DNA of 62,158 nucleotides from Treponema sp. (GTDB lineage: Bacteria; Spirochaetota; Spirochaetia; Treponematales; Treponemataceae): the NCBI GenBank assembly GCA_017616165.1, contig JAFZYR010000007.1:1-62158 (forward strand), written 5' to 3'. The notes under the pieces were generated by a model. That model made no database searches. It was given only the letters and a program-made list of their open reading frames with translations, and had not been told where the DNA came from. A program made the translations under genes and the position numbers. Below, in pieces: positions 49,511-58,731 of the stretch (within the stretch, counting starts at the first letter, position 1; each line of letters begins with the position of its first letter).

Positions 49511-50857
49511 TTAAAGCTTTCCGCTTTCGGCAGCACCAGGCAGACCAATATCCTTGCGGTAGAAGCAGTTTTCAAACTTGATGGCACTAATGCCTTCGTA
49601 AGCATGCTCCCAGGCCTTTTCAAAGGTGTCGCCGTAAGCACTGCAGGCAAGAACGCGTCCACCACTTGTAAGAAGGTTATCGTGTTCTACACTGCGGCGT
49701 CCGGTCTGAGCTCCGGCAATAAATACCTTTGCTCCGCTTGAATCAAGCAGCTTCTGATTGATTGTAATTTCGCAGCCCTTCTTGTAAGCCTCCGGATATC
49801 CTCCGGAAACAACAACAGGAGCAACCTGATATCCAGGCTTCCATTCAAAATCAAAATCCTTGAGTGTACCGTTCAAAATTGCAGTACACATTGCAGCAAA
49901 GTCAAAATTCATCAAAGGCAGAACAGCCTGAGTTTCAGGGTCGCCAAGACGAACATTATATTCAAGCAGCTTTGGTCCGGTCTTTGTAAGCATTACTCCA
50001 AAGAAAATAAATCCACGGTAATCAAACTTTTCTTTAATAAGACCATTTAAGGTTGGCTGAAGGATATCTGAATCAAACTGCTCCATCATTTTTGGAGTAA
50101 CATCATCAAGCGGACAAACAGCACCCATACCGCCGGTATTAGGACCCTTGGCACCATCCAAAAGACGCTTGTGGTCACGGGCAGGCAGGAACGGAACAAT
50201 TGTAGCACTTCCGCTGACTGCATATTCAGGAGTAACAGAAACAGCGGCAAGCACCGAGATTTCAACTCCTTCAAGATATTCTTCGATTACAAGCTTTTTA
50301 CCGGCATCTCCAACCTTACCATTACCCATCATGTCTTCTACAGCGGCAAGTGCCTGTTCTACCGTAGCGGCAACAACAACACCCTTTCCTGCGGCAAGAC
50401 CGTCGGCCTTAACAACAATTGGAGCTCCGTGCTTTTTGATATATTCACAGGCTGCATCCTTATTAACAAAGGTTTCGCTAGAAGGACATGCAACCCCGTA
50501 TTTTTTCATAAAGCCTTTTGACAAATCCTTGCTGGCTTCGAGCTGGGCACCGGCCTTTTTAGGACCAACACACGGAATATCAGCCTTCCAGAATTCATCT
50601 GCAATACCTTCGGCAAGAGGATCCTCTGGTCCAATTACAGCCATGCGGCAATTTTCATGCTTTGCAATGGCAACGTAAGGATTTTCTCCCTCGGCAATAT
50701 AATCACAATTTGCAGGATTTACATTTACGCATTTAGATTCAAAAGCCGTGCCTCCGTTTCCCGGAACAACAACAACCTTATCAACCAACGAACTCTGAGC
50801 TAATTTCCAGCAGATAGTGTGCTCACGACCACCACCGCCAACAACAATTATATTCAT
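49511..50857 (-). CDS. purD: Phosphoribosylamine-glycine ligase
   Basis: PurD (448 residues) joins glycine to phosphoribosylamine in purine synthesis. Conserved text: VVGGGGREHTICWKLAQS at the start, GPEDPLAEGIADEF, the ATP-grasp VVKADGLAAGKGVVVA and EEYLEGVEISVLA, and LLEYNVRLGDPETQAVLP at the metal site. There is no Shine-Dalgarno; a TATAAA at 50866-50871 ends 8 bp before the ATG, so a leaderless message is likely. No other pur genes are nearby. Confidence 0.96.
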   Translation of the reverse strand: MNIIVVGGGGREHTICWKLAQSSLVDKVVVVPGNGGTAFESKCVNVNPANCDYIAEGENPYVAIAKHENCRMAVIGPEDPLAEGIADEFWKADIPCVGPKKAGAQLEASKDLSKGFMKKYGVACPSSETFVNKDAACEYIKKHGAPIVVKADGLAAGKGVVVAATVEQALAAVEDMMGNGKVGDAGKKLVIEEYLEGVEISVLAAVSVTPEYAVSGSATIVPFLPARDHKRLLDGAKGPNTGGMGAVCPLDDVTPKMMEQFDSDILQPTLNGLIKEKFDYRGFIFFGVMLTKTGPKLLEYNVRLGDPETQAVLPLMNFDFAAMCTAILNGTLKDFDFEWKPGYQVAPVVVSGGYPEAYKKGCEITINQKLLDSSGAKVFIAGAQTGRRSVEHDNLLTSGGRVLACSAYGDTFEKAWEHAYEGISAIKFENCFYRKDIGLPGAAESGKL

Positions 50858-50865
50858 AAAGTAAT

Positions 50866-50871
50866 TTTATA
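50866..50871 (-). promoter_or_regulatory. Putative -10 box of a leaderless purD message
   Basis: TATAAA on the minus strand ends 8 bp before the purD ATG. The -35 is weak (TATTCA at a 17-bp spacing), so this is the least certain of the leaderless promoters. Confidence 0.45.
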
Positions 50872-50950
50872 GGAAAAAGCAATTTTTGTGAATACTGATG
50901 TACTTGCCAACATTAAAAAGTATGGTAAAATAAAAGTATTGGAGAATATC

Positions 50951-52186
50951 ATGCTTGATAGAATACCACGGTTTGACATGTCAAAGCCACCGATGAAACA
51001 ACACCTTTTGCCGCTCGCATGGCTGCTTTCTTTTCCGGATGTAATTAAACACAAAAATAAACTTACCAAAATTAATATGGAAGGAATAAAGCCTCCGTAT
51101 CTGCTTTTGTGTAATCATAATGCGTTTATGGATTTTAAGGTTGCCACAAAGGCTGTATTTCCGCACAGAGCTAATTATGTTGTTGCTATAGACGGCTTTT
51201 GGAAGCGTGAATGGCTGCTTCGGCTTATAGGCTGTATCTGCAAGCGTAAATTTACAAATGATATAACCACGGTACGCCATCTTAAGCGTGTTGTAGATCG
51301 TGGAAACATTGCCGTTATATATCCGGAAGCCCGCTACTCCCTTTGCGGTACAACTGCAGTTTTGCCGGAGTCTCTTGGCAAGCTTGCAAAAATCCTGAAT
51401 GTGCCGGTAGTAACTTTGATCTGTCACGGTCATCATGTTAATTCGCCGTTCTGGAATCTGCCGGATCACAACGTAAAGGGCACCCAGGCTACAATGAAAT
51501 GTATTTTTACAAAGGAGCAGCTGGCACAGGTAGATTACAAGGCTGTTATTGAAGGAATACAAAAGGAATTTGAATACGACGACTATGCCTGGCAAAAGCA
51601 GAACAATATAAGGATAACCTACCCGGACCGTGCAAGAGGTCTTCACAAGGTTTTGTACAAATGTCCGTCCTGCGAAACAGAATTTAAAATGAGCTCGGGC
51701 GGAACAAAGCTTTGCTGCAAGGCCTGCGGAAAGGAATGGGAAATGACCGAGCTTGGCGAACTTCAGGCTGTTTCAGGTAAGACAGAATTTTCTCATATTC
51801 CAGACTGGTATGAATGGGAACGCGAGCAGGTGCGCAAGGAAATAGAAGACGGCACCTACGGAACAACTCTTGATGCACAAACCGATGCCCTGCCAAATGC
51901 CGACCGTTATATAGACATAGGCAAGTCTACCCTTACCCACAACATGAAGGGCTTTACCGTAACCGGAACCTACGAGGGTCAGGACTACTGCGTAAGGCTT
52001 GATGCAAGGTCTCAGTATTCTGTGCACATTGAATATGACTATCTTGGAAAAAAGGGTGACTGCGTAGATTTGAACACCATAAATGATACACTCTACGTTT
52101 ACCCGGAAGGAACAGACTTTTCTGTTACCAAGATGTCCCTGGCAACAGAAGAGCTTTATAAGTACTACAACAAAACAGAAGAGTAA
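50951..52186 (+). CDS. PlsC-type acyltransferase with C-terminal zinc ribbon
   Basis: The protein has 411 residues from the ATG at 50951 (GGAG 6 bp upstream). Residues about 40-240 are a glycerolipid acyltransferase domain: LLCNHNAFMDFKV gives the NHx4D motif and VIYPEARYS the EGTR-like block. Residues about 240-275 hold a four-cysteine zinc ribbon (CPSCETEF, CCKACGKEW). A further domain of about 130 residues follows that I do not recognise. It probably acylates lysophosphatidic acid or a related phospholipid at the inner membrane. The zinc ribbon and tail are not usual for PlsC. Confidence 0.82.
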   Translation: MLDRIPRFDMSKPPMKQHLLPLAWLLSFPDVIKHKNKLTKINMEGIKPPYLLLCNHNAFMDFKVATKAVFPHRANYVVAIDGFWKREWLLRLIGCICKRKFTNDITTVRHLKRVVDRGNIAVIYPEARYSLCGTTAVLPESLGKLAKILNVPVVTLICHGHHVNSPFWNLPDHNVKGTQATMKCIFTKEQLAQVDYKAVIEGIQKEFEYDDYAWQKQNNIRITYPDRARGLHKVLYKCPSCETEFKMSSGGTKLCCKACGKEWEMTELGELQAVSGKTEFSHIPDWYEWEREQVRKEIEDGTYGTTLDAQTDALPNADRYIDIGKSTLTHNMKGFTVTGTYEGQDYCVRLDARSQYSVHIEYDYLGKKGDCVDLNTINDTLYVYPEGTDFSVTKMSLATEELYKYYNKTEE

Positions 52187-52210
52187 TTCTTTATTAAATC
52201 CGTAACAACT

Positions 52211-52615
52211 CTAATCGGCACGCGGCTTGTGGCAGTTGCTGCAGCCTATGATATGCACGTGCTTTTTGCCAATTGCCTTGTTAAAGAGGCGCGCTGTCAA
52301 AGCCTGGTCCGGGGCAATTGCCTTGTGACATACAGGACATACACGCGCAACGCCCGGTTCACACTTAGGGTAACAGTGCGGACAGCCCTGAATTGTCATG
52401 AGCTGATCCGGGACCTTCATGGGGCGGTACACCTTGGAAATAAGCTGCTCGCCCACAAAAAGCTCCGACTGGCACACAGGGCATTTTACCGGCTGCATAT
52501 TCGAAGCCTTTTTTTTGCGTGCCTGCTCAAGCTTGCGGCGGGTATTCATTACAAAGATTGCCGCAAGCAAAGCGATGATTATTACGGAAAATACACCTAT
52601 TACTAAAAGGTCCAT
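52211..52615 (-). CDS. Membrane-anchored zinc-ribbon protein
   Basis: This 134-residue protein has one N-terminal transmembrane segment (3-23), a Lys/Arg-rich stretch, then cysteine pairs CPVC, CPHC, CPVC and CSNC that form two zinc ribbons, probably in the cytoplasm. Its ATG overlaps the M16 peptidase stop (TAATG), so the two are co-translated. The function is unknown. Confidence 0.7.
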   Translation of the reverse strand: MDLLVIGVFSVIIIALLAAIFVMNTRRKLEQARKKKASNMQPVKCPVCQSELFVGEQLISKVYRPMKVPDQLMTIQGCPHCYPKCEPGVARVCPVCHKAIAPDQALTARLFNKAIGKKHVHIIGCSNCHKPRAD

Positions 52616-55458
52616 TATTTCTCTGGCTCCAGATATACTACTACGTAATTTGAAGTATCAAGATATTTAGCTGCAAGGTCCTTCATGGCTCTGGCAGTTG
52701 TAAGATCTGTTACCCAGGAAGGATCTGTGGCGGACTGAACAGGCATATAAGTCAAAACTTCTATTGCGTTAAGAATATCAATCCACCACGAAGAATCCTT
52801 CTGGTTTGCTTCAAAGTTACGGCGATATGATTCGTTTATTTTATCAATGTAAGTCTGGTCTACAAGCTCGCTGCGAAGAACATTGATTGCCGCAATAACT
52901 TCATCTGTAAGCTCCTGTTCACGTGCAGGCTCGCAGCCAAAGCTAATCTGGAATTCAAAATATCGCTCAGGGTAACCGTCCATATTCTTGTAAACATTTA
53001 CGCCATAAGTACCGCTCTTGTCTTCGCGGATAATTTCTCGCAGGCGGATGTCTACAAGCGAGCGCAGCTGCTCCAAAAGTGCAATGTCCCTGTAAGTTTG
53101 TTCTACGCTCTTAGAAGCAGGCAGGTTTCCACCAAAGGCAATGAACACCTGACCCCTTTCATCCTGTCCTTTTTTTACAACTTCTTTTGTAATTCCTTTA
53201 GGGAAGCTATAAGGCTCGTATTTTCCTTCTTCGCGGGCCTTTGTATTGCCAGGCAAGGTTCCAAGATAATAGCAGCACAAATCAAGAACTGTTTCTTCGT
53301 CAAGGTCGCCGCAGAAAACAAATGTAAAGTCTGCAGCATTGCCAAAGCGTTCCTTATAAATGCGTTCGGCATAATCGCGGTTATAGGCAGAAACAAGCTC
53401 TGGGCTTATTCCTGTATAATGTCTTACAGAATCCCCGTAAAGAATCTGACTGATTTTTTGAACCCAAACATCAGAAGGCTGAATTCCATACTGCTTTGAC
53501 TGAGTGTCAAACATAAGGTAGCTGTAGTTCCAGCCCACATCTGTAAATTGAGGAGCGGCAATCATTCTGTTTACAAGCTGAAGCAAAATCTCGAACTCTG
53601 CAGGACTTGCCTGACCTACAAATTTTTCATCGCGTTCATCAAGAGCACAATTAATGCCTACAGATTTATCAGACATGAATTTCTGCAGCTGGTTAAAATC
53701 CATTCCACCAATTCCAGAATAAATTGAATAATACGGAGAGAAAATTGCCGAAGCATATTCGTCATCACTTACCAGCGAAGCACCACCCTTACTGAGCGCA
53801 CTCATATAGATAATGGATTTATCAAAATCGGTTTTCTTAATGATAACCTTTACTCCGTTTGAAAGCTCATACTCTGTTGCTCCAAGTTCGGCAAGGTCCT
53901 TTTTAGAAGAAACTGCGGCCTTTGTTGCAGGACGTTCCATTATGCTTGTCTGGGCAGCGGTATCTTCATAAGCAGTCATTTCTGCTTCGCTCTGGTAGTT
54001 TTCCCAAAAGTCTATGATTTCTTCTTTTGAAGGCATTTGACTGGCATATGCTTGTGGAATATAGAACATACCCAGCATTCCGCGGCCTTCAAAAATTTCC
54101 CGGGCACGGGCATTTACTTCATCAAGTGTTATAGAAGCAAGAATTTTTCGGGCAGCTGCAATAAAGTCATCATCAGACATAAAAACTTCGCCTGACAAAA
54201 AGTAATTTACAAGCCCGCCGGCTCTTGATTGAGAATCTGTTGTTTCGCTTGTTTCGTACCACTGATTTTCTGTAGCAAGAAGTGAATCAAGTTCACGCTC
54301 CAATTCGGATGAAGTAATTCCAAACAGCAGGGCACGGTCAACTTCATCAATAACACGGGCAAAAGCATCCCACATCATGTTGTCCTTTGGAACAAAGACA
54401 AGTCCGTCAAAGGTTCCGCTGCGGGTTTCTGTATAATTAATTGCCTGTGCCATAAGCCAAGGAGCATCAGGGTCTGTAGTAATTTCGGAAAAGCGGTTAG
54501 TCATTACATCATCAACAATGCGTGTAAGATAGTAGCGGCGCAAATCTGACTCTGTTGTCATCGGTTTATTGCCTTCATCAAGGGCAACAATCTGAACCTG
54601 TGAATATGGCATTTCTGGGTCTGCAAAAACAAGAACATCCTTTTGTGTACGGGCTGGAACAAAGCCTTTTACAGGAACATTCTTTTTTGTGGCAGCAGGA
54701 ATAATTCCCAGATTCTTTTTAACAAGGTCTTCTATAGTGGCAGGATCCAGTGCACCAGAAATTACAACTGCCATGTTCTGAGGCTGGTACCATTTTTTAT
54801 AAAACTCTACAACCTCGTCGCGGGTAATGTTTGCAATTACATCCATACTACCAATCGGTAGTTTTCCTACATAAGAAGAATCTGCAAGCTCAAAAGGAAG
54901 CACGGCATCTGTCACACGGCCGCTCAAGCCAAGGCTGCCGCGCCATTCTTCTGTTACAACTCCACGCTCTTTATCAAGCTCTTCGGGATCAAAGGTAACT
55001 GCACTTGCCCAGTCGTGGAAAATCAAAAGCGCTGTATCAATAAATTCCGGATTATCAGCCGGAATTTCGAGCTTGTAAACTGTTTCTTCAAAAGAAGTGT
55101 AAGCGTTTACTTCGGCGCCAAAATCCATACCAATTGATTCGGCATAATCTATAAGTGAATTCTTTTCAAAATGCTCGGTGCCATTAAAACACATATGCTC
55201 AATAAGATGAGCAACACCAAGCTCGTTTTCCTGTTCGGCAATAGAACCAACCTTTACAGCAAGTCTTAGCGATATTCTGTTTTCGGGATAGGCATTTTCC
55301 AGAATATAATAACTCATGCCGTTATCAAGTGTTCCGGCAAGGACAGCAGGGTTAAGCCTGAACTGCTCATCATTTTTCTGTGCCTTGGTGGTGGAACAGG
55401 AAATAAAGAGTGCGGCAACAAGAGTTATTGCCACAAATAGAAATCTAAACTTTTTCAT
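52615..55458 (-). CDS. M16-family zinc peptidase lipoprotein
   Basis: This 947-residue, two-lobed pitrilysin-family peptidase is of the PqqL type. The signal peptide ends in lipobox ALFISCSTT, so it should be anchored on the periplasmic or outer-membrane side. The inverted zinc site HLIEHMCFNG (HxxEH) is intact near residue 80, with the distal glutamate in EEWRGS-type context downstream. The second half (from about 540) is the inactive lobe that closes over the substrate. AGGAG lies upstream of the ATG. It processes peptides; the substrate is unknown. Confidence 0.93.
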   Translation of the reverse strand: MKKFRFLFVAITLVAALFISCSTTKAQKNDEQFRLNPAVLAGTLDNGMSYYILENAYPENRISLRLAVKVGSIAEQENELGVAHLIEHMCFNGTEHFEKNSLIDYAESIGMDFGAEVNAYTSFEETVYKLEIPADNPEFIDTALLIFHDWASAVTFDPEELDKERGVVTEEWRGSLGLSGRVTDAVLPFELADSSYVGKLPIGSMDVIANITRDEVVEFYKKWYQPQNMAVVISGALDPATIEDLVKKNLGIIPAATKKNVPVKGFVPARTQKDVLVFADPEMPYSQVQIVALDEGNKPMTTESDLRRYYLTRIVDDVMTNRFSEITTDPDAPWLMAQAINYTETRSGTFDGLVFVPKDNMMWDAFARVIDEVDRALLFGITSSELERELDSLLATENQWYETSETTDSQSRAGGLVNYFLSGEVFMSDDDFIAAARKILASITLDEVNARAREIFEGRGMLGMFYIPQAYASQMPSKEEIIDFWENYQSEAEMTAYEDTAAQTSIMERPATKAAVSSKKDLAELGATEYELSNGVKVIIKKTDFDKSIIYMSALSKGGASLVSDDEYASAIFSPYYSIYSGIGGMDFNQLQKFMSDKSVGINCALDERDEKFVGQASPAEFEILLQLVNRMIAAPQFTDVGWNYSYLMFDTQSKQYGIQPSDVWVQKISQILYGDSVRHYTGISPELVSAYNRDYAERIYKERFGNAADFTFVFCGDLDEETVLDLCCYYLGTLPGNTKAREEGKYEPYSFPKGITKEVVKKGQDERGQVFIAFGGNLPASKSVEQTYRDIALLEQLRSLVDIRLREIIREDKSGTYGVNVYKNMDGYPERYFEFQISFGCEPAREQELTDEVIAAINVLRSELVDQTYIDKINESYRRNFEANQKDSSWWIDILNAIEVLTYMPVQSATDPSWVTDLTTARAMKDLAAKYLDTSNYVVVYLEPEK

Positions 55459-55477
55459 TTAGTGACTCCTGGTATGT

Positions 55478-55560
55478 GGATTGCCACGTCACTCCGTTCC
55501 TCGCAATGACGTCATTGCGAGCTAAGTCTTGTCATTGCGAGCCGCAGGCGAAGCAATCCA
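55478..55560. repeat. GTCATTGCGAG palindromic repeats
   Basis: An inverted left arm (GATTGCCACGTC, then CTCGCAATGACG) is followed by two direct arms (GTCATTGCGAGC at 55510-55521 and 55531-55542) and GAAGCAATCC. This arrangement is composite. Confidence 0.85.
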
Positions 55561-55590
55561 TTTTTTATCAAAATAATATAAATCTCATAT

Positions 55591-55620
55591 TTGTACAATA
55601 AGCACTTTATATGCTATAAT
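55591..55620 (+). promoter_or_regulatory. Leaderless promoter of the MinD/ParA-like gene
   Basis: TTGTAC (55591-55596), 18 bp, TATAAT (55615-55620), 7 bp to the ATG at 55628. There is no ribosome-binding site. Confidence 0.7.
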
Positions 55621-55627
55621 AGAAAAC

Positions 55628-56776
55628 ATGGCACAGATAATACCAATAGCAAGTGGAAAGGGTGGCGTTGGAAAAAGCCTTCTTTCTGCCAATTTAGCAA
55701 TTGCTCTGGGACAGCAGGGAAAAAGGGTCGTTCTTGTAGACCTTGACCTTGGCGCGTCTAACCTTCATCTGGTTATAGGACAGCATCCGGGTGCAGCAAG
55801 CCTTGGTTCATGGTTCACAGAAAAAACCATGTTCAAGGACATCATTCTGCCTACCGATTACCAGAACGTAAGCTTTGTTGCAGGCGACAGTCAGATTCCG
55901 GATTTGACCTCGCTCAAGCACATGCAGAAAATTAAGCTCATTCGCAACCTCAAAAACATAGATGCCGACTACCTTATTCTTGACCTGGGTGCCGGAACAC
56001 ATCAGTTTATTCTGGATATGTTCCTGCTTTCACCACAGGGAATTGTAGTTTCTGCACCTGCCGTTACCGCAACCCTCAATGGTTATCTGTTCCTTAAAAA
56101 TGCAGTTTTCCGCCTGCTTTATACCACCTTTAAGAAAAACACTCCGGGCCGCGAGCTTCTGGACAATCTTAAAAAAGATTCGGCCAGCATGCAAAAGCTT
56201 TATATTCCTCAGCTGGTGCAGGCTCTTGCCAAGGTTGACCCGCAGACAACACAGCTTTTTATTGCACGCATGCAGCAGTTCCGTCCGCGCCTGGTTATGA
56301 ATATGATAGAAAATCCTGCCGACGCTTCAAAGGCCCAGAGAATAAAGACAAGCTGCAATCAGTATCTTGGTCTGGATATAGATTTTCTTGGTCTTATGTA
56401 CCGCGATATGCTTCAGGACAAGGCTCTTTCTTCTCAGCTGCCGCTGGTTGTTTATAAGCCTCAGTCTGTGCTTGGTCAGGCAATCTACCGCATTGCAGAC
56501 AAGGTAATAGAAACACCTCCGCACTACTTTGATGATGACTTTGATCCGGAAACCTTTAATTCAGACACCTTTATTAGTGCCGAAGAAGAAGCCAACAACG
56601 ACTACGACTTTAAGCTTTCGGGAATTGAAGATCTGGTTGGCGGCGGAGAGCTTACAATCGGCGAGCTTGCCGAAATGATTAAAACACAGCAGTTTGATTT
56701 AATTCAGCTGAAGAAGGAAAATCAGCTGTTAAAGAGCAAGCTGGTTAAAGCTGTTCAACAGGGATTTAAGATTTAA
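55628..56776 (+). CDS. MinD/ParA-family ATPase
   Basis: This 382-residue deviant Walker A ATPase has SGKGGVGKSLLSANLA at residues 9-24, VDLDLGASNLH (Walker B side) and LDLGAGTHQFI. It resembles FlhG/FleN and MRP-type proteins more than plasmid ParA. The C-terminal third (from about 295) adds an acidic linker and a coiled coil. It probably controls the number or position of a cellular structure, flagella being plausible in a spirochaete, but no flagellar gene is adjacent. lgt follows. Confidence 0.85.
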   Translation: MAQIIPIASGKGGVGKSLLSANLAIALGQQGKRVVLVDLDLGASNLHLVIGQHPGAASLGSWFTEKTMFKDIILPTDYQNVSFVAGDSQIPDLTSLKHMQKIKLIRNLKNIDADYLILDLGAGTHQFILDMFLLSPQGIVVSAPAVTATLNGYLFLKNAVFRLLYTTFKKNTPGRELLDNLKKDSASMQKLYIPQLVQALAKVDPQTTQLFIARMQQFRPRLVMNMIENPADASKAQRIKTSCNQYLGLDIDFLGLMYRDMLQDKALSSQLPLVVYKPQSVLGQAIYRIADKVIETPPHYFDDDFDPETFNSDTFISAEEEANNDYDFKLSGIEDLVGGGELTIGELAEMIKTQQFDLIQLKKENQLLKSKLVKAVQQGFKI

Positions 56777-56777
56777 G

Positions 56778-56803
56778 CGGTGGTTGAGCCTGTCGAAACC
56801 ACC
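56778..56803. repeat. Palindromic repeat between the MinD-like gene and lgt
   Basis: GGTGGTTGAGCCTGTCGAAA followed by CCACCC: a copy of the CGACAGGCTCA repeat family closed by GGTGG/CCACC arms. A near-identical copy lies at 62104-62128. Confidence 0.8.
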
Positions 56804-56820
56804 CATAATTCGAGGTCACA

Positions 56821-57816
56821 ATGTTTTTATATATAAACTTCCCATCCTGGATTCATCCGCAGATTTTTCCGGGTGTAAAATTTTTAGGCCTTTTGCGATG
56901 GTACGGACTCATGTATGTCTTTGCCTTTGGTACGGCCTATTTTCTTCTCAAAAAGGTTGCCGGCGAAGGAATGCTGGACGGAAAAAATAAGCTTGGCAAG
57001 CCCTACAAAATTACAGAGGATGACCTTTTCAGCTTTCTGGGAACCGGAATCCTTTTTCTGCTGCTTGGTGCACGCATAGGCTCTACGCTCATTTACGACC
57101 GCACAGGCCTTTACCTTCACAAGCCCTGGCTCATTTTCTGGCCGTTCGATCTGGAAGGCAACTACACAGGCTTTCAGGGCATGTCCTACCATGGTGGTTT
57201 TGTGGGCGGACTTTTGGGAATGATATTCTGGTGTATAAGACACAAGCAGCCAATTGCCCGCTGGATTGACGCAATGGTTTGCTGTATTCCGCTTGGCTAT
57301 ACCTTTGGACGCCTGGGCAACTTTTTAAACGGAGAGCTTTATGGCCGCGTAACAACCGCCCCTTGGGGAATTGTTTTCCCGGAAGCAGAACGCTTTTCTT
57401 CTTCGCTTGAATGGGTTCAAAGCTTTGCCGCAAAAATAAACATGGACATCGGTAGTCTGCGCCTTGTAAATCTGCCGCGCCATCCAAGCCAGCTGTACGA
57501 GGCTCTTTTTGAAGGAATTATCCTGTGGCTCATAATTTGGTTCTGCCGCAATCACAAAAAATTTGAGGGCATGTTAGCCTGCATTTATACAGGCGGCTAC
57601 GGAATCTTCCGCTTTTTTATTGAATACTTTCGCGAACCGGATGAAGAAATTGGCTTTGTTCTTGGCGACACAAGTGCCAATATTTACGAAAACGCTTCGC
57701 TCACAAACTTTTCTACAGGACAAATCCTGTGCTTCCTCATGATTCTGGGCTCAATTATCTGTGCAACGATTCTTATAATAAAACACAAGAAATCAGCCGA
57801 ATCTGCCGATAATTAA
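56821..57816 (+). CDS. lgt: Prolipoprotein diacylglyceryl transferase
   Basis: Lgt (331 residues) transfers diacylglycerol to the lipobox cysteine of prolipoproteins at the inner membrane. Conserved text includes ARIGSTLIYD, YHGGFVGGLLG and the Lgt signature FGRLGNFLNGELYGR; HPSQLYEALFEG is near residue 220. Seven transmembrane segments are visible. GAGGTCACA precedes the ATG. Many genes in this window encode its substrates, including the one directly downstream. Confidence 0.96.
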   Translation: MFLYINFPSWIHPQIFPGVKFLGLLRWYGLMYVFAFGTAYFLLKKVAGEGMLDGKNKLGKPYKITEDDLFSFLGTGILFLLLGARIGSTLIYDRTGLYLHKPWLIFWPFDLEGNYTGFQGMSYHGGFVGGLLGMIFWCIRHKQPIARWIDAMVCCIPLGYTFGRLGNFLNGELYGRVTTAPWGIVFPEAERFSSSLEWVQSFAAKINMDIGSLRLVNLPRHPSQLYEALFEGIILWLIIWFCRNHKKFEGMLACIYTGGYGIFRFFIEYFREPDEEIGFVLGDTSANIYENASLTNFSTGQILCFLMILGSIICATILIIKHKKSAESADN

Positions 57817-57830
57817 CTGAGGTATTGTTT

Positions 57831-58730
57831 ATGAAAAAAAATAATATATCGCTTTTTGCTTTAGGCACAATGGTAATCTCTTTAACCATTATATCTACCC
57901 TTATCGGCTGTAAATTTAATCTGTCGGATAACAAATATCTTCCAAGACCGGATATAAGAGTAAACAAAAATGCCTTGTGTATTCAGGGCTCTTATGTCAA
58001 TTCAGATACAAAATATATTAATATTTACCGACAGGATGTTACGGACACAAGTTTTTCGTCAATTGAACGCATAGCTATCATTTTTCCTGCAGGTTTTGAT
58101 CAAAAAAATCAGACTTATTACTATGATGATGAAAATATCTTTAAAAGTAGAAAATACCGCTACTATGTTCGTTTTGTAGAAGCAGACGGAAGCAAAAACC
58201 GCACCGAATGGTCAGAAGTATTGCAAAATGATGACCTTTCTCTGCCAAACAATGGTTCTAAATCTTTTGCCTATACAATTCCAAGTGGCTCAGTTTACAA
58301 ATACAAAAAAGAAGCAATGGCCTTTGAACTTGAAGGCAACGACTTTATCGTGCCAGATGCGTTTACAGACTTTTCTAAATATAAGCCTGCCCTCGTTTTT
58401 GAATGCGAAGAAAATGTTCAGGCTATTCAGCTCAGGGGTGACCCTACCGACCCTGACACTCTTGCCAATATCAACCTTAAGGATTTAATTCCTTCAGACT
58501 TTTTCTACAAGGAAATAAAGCTTTTGGGAATTGTTGGTCAGAAGCAGCAGATGGGAAAGGCAAATCCCGAAGATGAAGAAGAAACCCTTCAGTACATAAC
58601 CTGGACTCCGCTTGCCGCCATCAAAATAAAGGATGATGGAGTTGGAAACGAGCTTACAACCTTTATGCTTGAGCCGCTGCACGGAGAAGATGGTTTCGAC
58701 TATTCAATAGACAGCGACAACGAGAACTAA
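57831..58730 (+). CDS. Lipoprotein of unknown function
   Basis: The protein has 299 residues from the ATG at 57831 (GAGG 8 bp upstream); a TTG two codons earlier is less likely. The signal peptide ends in lipobox STLIGCKF. The mature part is rich in Asp, Tyr and Lys, with beta-type segments resembling immunoglobulin-like or carbohydrate-surface proteins (YINIYRQDVTD, YRYYVRFVEADGSKNRTEWSEV, the latter like a fibronectin III strand). No named family is recognised. It lies between lgt and the methyltransferase gene with gaps of 14 bp and 1 bp. Confidence 0.75.
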   Translation: MKKNNISLFALGTMVISLTIISTLIGCKFNLSDNKYLPRPDIRVNKNALCIQGSYVNSDTKYINIYRQDVTDTSFSSIERIAIIFPAGFDQKNQTYYYDDENIFKSRKYRYYVRFVEADGSKNRTEWSEVLQNDDLSLPNNGSKSFAYTIPSGSVYKYKKEAMAFELEGNDFIVPDAFTDFSKYKPALVFECEENVQAIQLRGDPTDPDTLANINLKDLIPSDFFYKEIKLLGIVGQKQQMGKANPEDEEETLQYITWTPLAAIKIKDDGVGNELTTFMLEPLHGEDGFDYSIDSDNEN

Positions 58731-58731
58731 A

